Shown here piece by piece: positions 59,401 to 64,000 of a stretch of DNA of 64,000 bases. The stretch covers positions 66,145,434 to 66,209,433 of the forward strand of contig NC_135374.1 of assembly GCF_049243985.1 (NCBI RefSeq), read 5' to 3'. Made by a program: the position numbers and the translations under genes. Source of the DNA: Paroedura picta (lineage: Eukaryota > Chordata > Lepidosauria > Squamata > Gekkonidae). The notes below the pieces were generated by a model. It searched no databases. It was not told where the DNA came from and was given only the letters and a program-made list of their open reading frames with translations. The stretch's first letter is position 1; each line of letters starts with the position of its first letter.

Positions 59401-62376
59401 GGCCACGAACTATTTTCTTTGTATGAAATCCTGTGGTGAAGAGAAATCTAGCAGCAAGCTGAACACTAATCATGGTTATTTCCTCTGCTTCAGACAATAG
59501 ATGATCTTGTCCTTAAAAAAAAAGAAAGAACAACATAAGGCACTGTGACATTTATGTTGAATCATTATACAAAATTAATTTTGCTTGCTGAAATCTGATG
59601 AGGCATTCTAATTTTGGATTACATTCTAATATACTAGAATTTCTTAGCATCATTAAGTACTTGTCCTTGCAAGTCAGGGGAGATAGAATCAATCACATAT
59701 TCTTTAGGTGCCCTTTTTATATCTCTGTCCATCAAAACACTATCAGTCTCTTCTGGAGGAATCTATTTTTGTTTTGGAAGCAGCCTGGCTGAGGAAACCT
59801 CTCCCTGAGACTAACCCCCAATTCACTAAAATGGCTGCAAAATTTTGTGCAACAGCCATTAAATTGTAACAAATAAATACAGATTCCTAAATGATTTTAA
59901 ACAAATTAACTATTTTTATATAATTGTATTAGTTTTTCACAAAGCATTATTTTCTACTTCGCTCATTTCCCCCTTTGTAGTCTTATTTATTAAATTTATA
60001 TAAACAATCTCTTCTTAATTTGTTTAAATGTTCTTACATTATTTTTAGGCTGATTCCTTCCCCCTCTGTTTTATGAGTGGTTATTGCATTATAGTTTCCT
60101 GAATTATTTGTAGTTTTAAATAAATGGTAAACAATTTTTTAAATTCAATTTTGTATTTGCATTTTTTCTATTACAAACAGGCTAGATAGCCATAATAAAT
60201 TAATTTGATTTGACTGAGTGATAATTTGAGTTCAAGTTTAGATCTATGTAAGTGGGAACTCGCAAGGACATGTGAGGAGAGGAATTCTCATCTTTTCCCC
60301 TATTTTCTTTCCCTCAAAGCTCCCATAACCTCTCCCATTTAACTACCTCTTTTTCTCCTTCCAACCCATCAGTCTACATAACTTTATCTGACCTCCCTCA
60401 GTTTTCCCTCCTTCCCTACTCCTGTCGGCCTGTTCTCAGAAAATTGTGGCCTAGTTGCATGGTGCCAGTTGCCAGGCCAGACTCAATTATGAAGTGGGGA
60501 AGAACCTGCAAGACTTGCAATGGGCATCTCATTTTCCATTGTATCACCTTTTCTACACTATTTTCTCTTTCCCTCTTCCAAGCAGCACCCATATCCTCTC
60601 CCCTTATTGCTTCCTTCACCTCTCACTGTCCCACTTAACTGCCACCCACCTTCTGCTATATTTATTTACTTTATTTATACCGCACCCTACTCCATAATAG
60701 AAACAGCTCTCTCCTCTATTTTATCATCACAACAATCCTGTGAGCTAGAGTAGGCTGAAAATGGTCCAAGATCATCCAGTGAGCTTTGATGGCAGAAGAG
60801 AGATTAAATCTAGGCCTCTTAAATCCTAGTCTGAAACGATAACCAATATGCCACACTAGTTTTATAGGGTGGCTGCTGCTGAACAGTAGTAAGCAGCTAT
60901 GTCTAGATGGGTCATATGAGTCTGGTGGTAGGGAATCACACAGTAGTTGCTGCTCAGCTGGGCCCCCTATGTCCTTCCACCAAGACAAAAATAACTGGGA
61001 AAATTCCCTACCTTTTACTGAAAGAAACCAAGCCAAGTGAAATGTTCACAAAACTACTGCAGATACCTAGCAACAGTCGATGAGTATCCATTTCTTAAAG
61101 CTACTGGCATTTCTATTATCATTTTGTGGGTTTTTAAACTCTCAGTGCATATGTGCGTGTATTTTAAAAGTTCAGATTTTTTGCAAATCTGGGGAGTTTT
61201 CCAGGTTTGTAGAAAGATCTGTCTTGTTTGTTCATGGCTACAATCTCCGGATTTAAGTGGTTACAGATTTGAATGAGATGACTGAAAGTATTATTTGTAA
61301 GATAAGATCTAATTGCATTAAACTTCCACACTGTTTTAACAATAGCATCTCTATTGTTGTGTTTACTAGCAAAAGGCAGAAAATCTTAAAATATAAAAGT
61401 GTAAAGTACATTTATAATTCTAATTACCAAGGAAACAATAGCCTGATCCTTTCCAACTATTTTACATGATAGAAAATACTTTCACACGTTAAAACTAAAC
61501 AAGGAAAAAATAGAATTGCTAAGGTATATTTAAGTGTAAAAGTAAACCAATTACAAAATACGTGAAAGGTCACAAACTTAGATTAACCCCTCTAGTCTAA
61601 TTTTTAATCATATTTGAATACTGACCTGGAGGAGGATTTAGGTAGACACTGTTACAAGTCAGTAATTTCTTTATGAACTGGAAATATTCTAGACTGTACT
61701 GCATACGGTTGTGCATGAACTGTACATTTTGTTTCCGTACACTTCGTTCAATGGCAGATGGCATTTTAATCTGGTGGGGTTTAGTGGTCATAGTAAGTTC
61801 TGAAATATATTTTATTAGTTCATTATCTTTGTCTACTGTGTCCATACGTTCATAAAAAAGAATGTAAGCATTCCACCATCTCTTCTGACGTCTGTAGGAC
61901 ATGCGCTTCATCATATGATCAAATACTTCCCCCATGTACTCTCCACCAAAACACTGATTTTTCATTTCTTCATCATCATCCATTTTGCATTCTGTTACAT
62001 CACCATCATCAAATTTATACCACCGGTTTTTTTCACCATCTCCACCATTTCTCTGAATAATATAAGAGTAATAATGTCCACCACTGGCTTGTCCACTGTG
62101 CACCAATACACCCACTAATCTGTATTTAGTGCTTCCAGAATGCTCATTTTCAGACTGTTCATTCTGTATCAGCTGATTTTCAGGATTTACATCATCCCCT
62201 TCAAGTTTTGCTACTCCTGCTACAGTATAAGGCTCCATGTCCAACTCCCGGGGAAATTCAAAGTAATCATTGAATTTGATTGCACATTCCCTTTCCCAGT
62301 CATAGTCAAATCTTTTTAACTGGATAGCAAGAACTGGAGGCAGCTTTTTGATCAACAAGCGTTTCACTGTATCCAC
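41323..62376 (-). CDS. USP9X: USP9X, ubiquitin-specific protease 9X, C-terminal 775 residues (partial gene)
   Basis: Eleven minus-strand exons join in frame with GT-AG sites: 61626-62376, 59388-59511, 58339-58564, 57321-57450, 55442-55627, 52900-53120, 50945-51033, 46290-46446, 45694-45906, 43181-43276, 41323-41457. The product is a large cytosolic deubiquitinase (FAM family, substrates include beta-catenin-complex, SMAD4 and MCL1 proteins). In the window are the second half of the USP domain ([11 protein letters not shown], the His box [32 protein letters not shown]) and the whole C-terminal helical region, ending [11 protein letters not shown]. The catalytic Cys box lies right of the window. 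USP9X sits upstream of DDX3X on the same strand, as in mammals. The X-linked-type paralogue fits best by sequence and linkage. Confidence 0.98.
43181..43276 (-). CDS. USP9X: USP9X exon, [10 protein letters not shown]
   Basis: 96 bases encode the acidic, Pro-rich [18 protein letters not shown]... to PGSQYQQ (32 residues). Acceptor TTTATAG, donor gtgagc. Confidence 0.97.
43743..43862 (-). mobile_element. hAT-like fragment, CAGGCTTT type
   Basis: The right end reads TTTTCATGAAACCCTGTTTG then AGAAAGCCTG, the reverse complement of the 21296-21640 left end. It is truncated on the left. USP9X intron. Confidence 0.6.
43885..45000. other. USP9X intron with degenerate retroposon-like pieces
   Basis: Segments such as TTATTTTATCCCGCTACTCC at 44569-44590 with an A-rich stretch, and TTCATTTCTAACCCACCC at 43904-43921, look like antisense 3' ends of old LINEs or SINEs. 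A (GT)n tract lies at 44220-44240. I cannot name the families. Confidence 0.35.
45694..45906 (-). CDS. USP9X: USP9X exon, [10 protein letters not shown]
   Basis: 213 bases, phase 0 at both ends, encode [18 protein letters not shown]...ACELCPEE. Acceptor CTCTGTAG, donor gtaaga. Confidence 0.97.
46290..46446 (-). CDS. USP9X: USP9X exon, [10 protein letters not shown]
   Basis: 157 bases encode (R)[17 protein letters not shown]...CPVAYQILQ. Acceptor CCCCCCAG, donor gtaatt. Confidence 0.97.
46682..47058. mobile_element. hAT non-autonomous element, copy D
   Basis: Left end CAGTGGTCCCCAACC, right end GGTTGGGGATCGCTA, perfect target duplication CTCTATAG at 46674-46681 and 47059-47066. It is 377 bp and related in its ends to copies A-C but with a different interior. 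The same interior occurs inverted at 57528-57951. Confidence 0.95.
47064..47250 (-). repeat. Short interspersed repeat, 'CACCTTTAAGACCAAC' family, with inverted end
   Basis: The right part is antisense (TATGTTGGTCTTAAAAACAT, CTGGAATCAAATTTTGTTCT). The left part is sense (TTTTGATTCTAGTGG). They meet at a palindromic GTGTGCATGCACAC, so this copy is a head-to-head structure. Confidence 0.65.
47384..47422. repeat. (TCC)n microsatellite
   Basis: About twelve uninterrupted CTC/TCC triplets. The polypyrimidine strand lies on plus. Confidence 0.97.
47672..47880 (+). repeat. tRNA-derived SINE, second reptilian family
   Basis: Head GAGCCAGTGTGGTATAGTGA and GTTCGAACCCCCACTTTGCA; body CCTAACCTACCTCACAGGTG and TTTTGTGAGGATAAAGTAAG; 3' end AAGTATAAATGAAGC. 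Confidence 0.75.
48604..49500. repeat. Unassigned GC-rich insertion with palindromic units in a USP9X intron
   Basis: About 0.9 kb of CpG- and G-rich sequence sits abruptly in AT-rich intron. It opens with GCCCATTTT...AAAATGGGC, has a strongly G/T-skewed middle (48770-49020), then two tandem units (about 49170-49230 and 49250-49300). Each has an inverted repeat built on GCAGGGCCGC/GCGGC.TCCCTGC. A further hairpin, CAGGAGC/GCTCCTG, lies near 49376-49404. Long open frames on minus are Pro/Thr-rich and look compositional. I do not recognise the family. Confidence 0.55.
50190..50492. other. GC-rich Ala/Pro-coding-like stretch, unassigned
   Basis: Two overlapping plus frames are open for 83 and 134 codons. 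The DNA repeats phrases such as GAGGCCAAGGCAGTA and GGCCAAGGCAGTAGTC, so this may be a degenerate minisatellite or a fragment of a retroelement ORF. There is no splice context and no known domain, so I do not call it a gene. Confidence 0.3.
50493..50760. repeat. Purine-rich minisatellite, about 3 units
   Basis: Units with AAGGGAGTCT.TGT.TGT..GTTTG followed by GGGAGG.GG and ACCAACAGGTA repeat at a period near 95-115 bases. USP9X intron. Confidence 0.7.
50945..51033 (-). CDS. USP9X: USP9X exon, [10 protein letters not shown]
   Basis: 89 bases encode [29 protein letters not shown] plus two bases of Arg. Acceptor CTTTTTTCAG, donor gttagc. Confidence 0.96.
51960..52690 (-). mobile_element. L2-like LINE 3' fragment with SINE insertion
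   Basis: The plus strand carries antisense L2-like sequence (CAGTGAGGACCTGTGCAGCT, GCATTCTGGACTAGTTGAAG), very similar in order to 28290-28400. A SINE piece splits it at 52412-52519. Confidence 0.6.
52412..52519 (+). repeat. tRNA-derived SINE, 5' part only
   Basis: GGGGTGCGGACTTCTAATCT, GGTGAGCCAGGTTTGACTCC, GCCAGCTGGGTTACCTTGGG. The 3' half is absent. Confidence 0.8.
52900..53120 (-). CDS. USP9X: USP9X exon, [10 protein letters not shown]
   Basis: 221 bases encode (G)[18 protein letters not shown]...TVLSELLWQ. Acceptor CTTCTTAG, donor gtaaat. Confidence 0.98.
53690..54560 (-). mobile_element. Non-LTR retrotransposon fragment (C-terminal region), degenerate
   Basis: Minus frames give [20 protein letters not shown] and, further upstream, a patch with [14 protein letters not shown], which resemble the post-reverse-transcriptase region of vertebrate LINEs like the 9840-10990 piece. 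Boundaries are approximate. Confidence 0.45.
54780..54930 (-). repeat. Old tRNA-type SINE
   Basis: The minus strand shows AACATGGTATAATGGCTAAA, GGTTCAATCCCCACTCTCCC, then TGCTAGTCACATAATCTCAT and TCTAACCTACCTCAGAAGGA, a typical tRNA-SINE order. Confidence 0.65.
55020..55435 (+). mobile_element. L2-like LINE C-terminal fragment
   Basis: The plus strand encodes degenerate LHWLPR-type, [16 protein letters not shown]-type and [17 protein letters not shown] residues, the usual L2 reverse-transcriptase end. It lies directly left of a USP9X exon. Confidence 0.65.
55442..55627 (-). CDS. USP9X: USP9X exon, [10 protein letters not shown]
   Basis: 186 bases encode (G)[16 protein letters not shown]...SSRMQSSIN plus one base. 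Acceptor CTTGTAG, donor gtactg. Confidence 0.97.
56309..56612 (-). mobile_element. hAT-like non-autonomous element, CAGGCTTT type
   Basis: Ends are CAGCCTTTCTCACCTTTTTT and CAGGTTGAGAAAGCCTA. The interior GCATGATTGCACCACTTCTG is shared in reverse with 21296-21640. The target duplication is not clear. Confidence 0.7.
57321..57450 (-). CDS. USP9X: USP9X exon, [10 protein letters not shown]
   Basis: 130 bases encode [20 protein letters not shown]...FVMYANL plus one base of Gly. Acceptor ATTTGTAG, donor gtaatg. Confidence 0.97.
57528..57951. mobile_element. hAT non-autonomous element, copy E
   Basis: Ends TAGTGATCCCCAACCTGTGG and AGGTTGGGGACCATTG, with a perfect target duplication TTTTAGAT at 57520-57527 and 57952-57959. 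It is 424 bp and is copy D in the opposite orientation, with long C homopolymers. Confidence 0.94.
58339..58564 (-). CDS. USP9X: USP9X exon, [10 protein letters not shown]
   Basis: 226 bases encode (W)[17 protein letters not shown]...FASPGPSSQ. Acceptor TGTTTCAG, donor gtacga. Confidence 0.97.
59213..59330 (+). mobile_element. CR1 LINE 3' terminal fragment
   Basis: GGGGGTTGGACTAGATGACC, CCTCTTCCAGCTCTGTTATT and CTATGATTCTATA. It is 118 bp and lies 57 bases left of a USP9X exon, on the intron side of its donor. Confidence 0.9.
59388..59511 (-). CDS. USP9X: USP9X exon, [10 protein letters not shown]
   Basis: 124 bases encode (G)[17 protein letters not shown]...GPASD plus two bases of Trp. Acceptor TTTTAAG, donor gtatat. 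Frame continues exactly from the flanking exons. Confidence 0.95.
59590..60215 (+). mobile_element. Non-LTR retrotransposon 3' end, degenerate
   Basis: One plus frame reads [20 protein letters not shown], similar to the zinc-knuckle-like tail at 9840-10990, followed by an AT-rich 3' part ending AATAAATTAATTTGATTTGA. Confidence 0.5.
60655..60880 (-). repeat. tRNA-type SINE with LINE-like tail
   Basis: On minus: TGGCATATTGGTTATCGTTT, TTAAGAGGCCTAGATTTAAT, CACTGGATGATCTTGGACCA and a 3' GCGGTATAAATAAAGTAAAT end. Confidence 0.65.
61626..62376 (-). CDS. USP9X: USP9X exon with catalytic His box
   Basis: This 751-base exon gives 250 residues from [14 protein letters not shown] to VYLNPPP. The catalytic His is residue 101 of the exon ([11 protein letters not shown]), and the Asp-bearing WYKFDDGDV follows. 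The C-terminal USP box [10 protein letters not shown] is complete. Acceptor TTTTTAG, donor gtcagt. Confidence 0.98.
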
Positions 62377-63943
62377 CTAAAAATAAATATTTGAACATAA
62401 GTTCAGACAGACTGCATTATTATGTATTAACAATATTATTAGGCTACAAATGTAACATGAAAAAGTAGTATGGCCAGACTTCATTAAAAATAAATACTAC
62501 CAAGTACCGAGTATGTACACCATTAACATAGTATAGGATTAGATGTAAAAGGTACAATTGTGACACTTAAATAGCACTTCCATTGGTGGAGGTGTTGGGG
62601 AACATGATTTTCCAATGCTGTTCTTGAAGATCCCTTGACATGACCCCTAGGAGTACAGGGATACAGACTTTAAAACTCAGCATATAGAATTTTATTTATT
62701 TAATTGGTTTCTGAGTGGGTTCTCCGCGCCCCCCCCCCCCCCCCAGGGCTTCACTCCTACCTAGCAAAATTTTGGAGGGCACAGCAAATTGCTACATAAG
62801 GGAAAACCACCACTCTGTCCATTTTCCTGTGCTGGAGTTACTTTGGATCCAATCCATAGACAGAAAACATGGACTAAACAAGTTTTCTTCTGTTTAGTGC
62901 TGGGATAGCAGACAGGAAAGAATTATTCTTCTAACACAAGGCAAATGAACATTACCCCCTTGTTGATGAGGAGACCCGCCCAGATATTGAAGGGATGCAT
63001 CCTGGTGGATATAACAAGCCTCATCCATGCCCCAACAGGACTCCCTACATAGCCTGTTGCAGTACCTGCCTACCAAAGGCAGGATCTGCAAAGGCAAGAG
63101 TGTCAATTTGTAATCTTTGATTACAAGGCAGAGGGTAACAACCAAATTGCCCCCCTATAAATATCTTCAATAGTCAGTCCCTGTCCCTGTCCTCTGCTGA
63201 TTAAGATGGATAAATTGAGGGGTCAGGAAGGAGAGTGATATTGTTTGAGTCTGTTCTGTAAGAAGAGAATTTAAACTAGCTGTTCTCAAATCTTCATCTC
63301 TATTTCCACCAAGACAACACAGTCCCTTAAAATAGGAATCTAATTCTTACTGGGGTTCCATCTGAATCAAGATCTGATATTCTTCTTCAACCACTTCAGA
63401 GGATGAAAGCATACTATTCTCGATGCCAGGAAAGCTCTCTTAACATGGACAGAACTGCTAAATTCTGCCAACTGACTGAACTATTTGTGTCCTAGTTTAG
63501 CCATAAAAATCACAACCAACATCATTCCAGTGTCTAAATCACAAGTTATATTTAGTTATCCACATTTGTTATGACACATCCAAGATGCCTCTCCTGCAGA
63601 CTTACTCCATTAGCGCCATGTCTGTCTTTTGCTTTTCCCACAGGTATTTCACTCCCAGAAATGTGCAGTGGACTACCTATGCTCAGCCATTCACTTTCAT
63701 TCAGAACTAAACCCTGATGCATGTGCCTGCACCAGCAATATTGCACCCTCTATTTATTCAACAGACCCACTTGCAATTGCTCTTAGGTAGATTTGCTTGT
63801 GAGTCTATCACCCATCATTGTGATAGACAGAGACCATAAAGTAGTAATAGAAAGATTTGGGCTTCCCTCCAAGAGATGAGTAGCAATGGACCAGTAGCAA
63901 GAACCTGAGGTTGTTGGAAGAGCACTTTGGTCTTTTAGAGAAA
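62377..63943 (-). other. USP9X: USP9X intron, nothing firmly recognised
   Basis: No exon matching the preceding USP9X segment (the CEKCNKK zinc-knuckle part) is present. A run of 17 C lies near 62730-62746. Confidence 0.65.
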
Positions 63944-64000
63944 AGAAGAAGAAGAAGAAGAAGAAGAAGAGTTGGTTCTTATATGCCGCCTTTCCCTACC
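63944..64000 (-). repeat. tRNA-derived SINE 3' end with (AAG)n tail, cut by the window edge
   Basis: An (AAG)n run (63944-63970) followed by GAGTTGGTTCTTATATGCCG and CCTTTCCCTACC, as in the copy at 8504-8780. Confidence 0.9.

Overview
The window is nuclear DNA from a vertebrate, most likely a squamate reptile (lizard; gecko-like at low confidence). The evidence is the intron structure of three host genes plus the repeat set: CR1 3' ends with the tandem tail ATTCTATG, L2-like LINEs, a BovB endonuclease fragment, tRNA-derived SINEs of a reptilian type, and many short hAT copies with 8-bp target duplications. Nothing bacterial, viral-cluster-like or CRISPR-like is present.

Layout. (1) Bases 1-6.9 kb: 5' end of DDX3X on the minus strand. 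Coding exons 1-3 lie at 5931-5975, 4428-4485 and 3635-3685, and a CpG-rich block of about 2 kb (5.04-7.1 kb) carries the promoter. Later exons are left of the window. (2) 7.1-25.8 kb: intergenic, crowded with CR1, L2, BovB, SINE, hAT and Harbinger-like copies, often nested, and a palindromic minisatellite at 19.1-19.8 kb. (3) 25.8-31.77 kb: complete RPL8 (uL2, 257 aa) on the plus strand with a CpG/5'TOP promoter, one non-coding and five coding exons, and a poly(A) signal. (4) 31.8-34.9 kb: intergenic, with a 1.27-kb CR1 piece. (5) 34.9-62.4 kb: 3' part of USP9X on the minus strand, with 11 coding exons giving the last 775 residues (including the catalytic His box) and a long repeat-poor 3' UTR. 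The catalytic Cys box and all earlier exons lie right of the window. (6) 62.4-64 kb: USP9X intron, ending in a SINE cut by the window edge.

The genes do not form an operon-like unit. DDX3X (RNA helicase), RPL8 (60S protein) and USP9X (deubiquitinase) are housekeeping genes. USP9X and DDX3X are neighbours on one strand as in mammals (human Xp11.4), while RPL8 (human 8q24.3) sits between them on the opposite strand. That placement is the most interesting large-scale observation. I found no new gene system; the unexplained items are repeats: a two-copy Harbinger-like family, a GC-rich palindromic insertion in a USP9X intron, a foldback element in DDX3X, and a hAT family with an internal length-variable segment.
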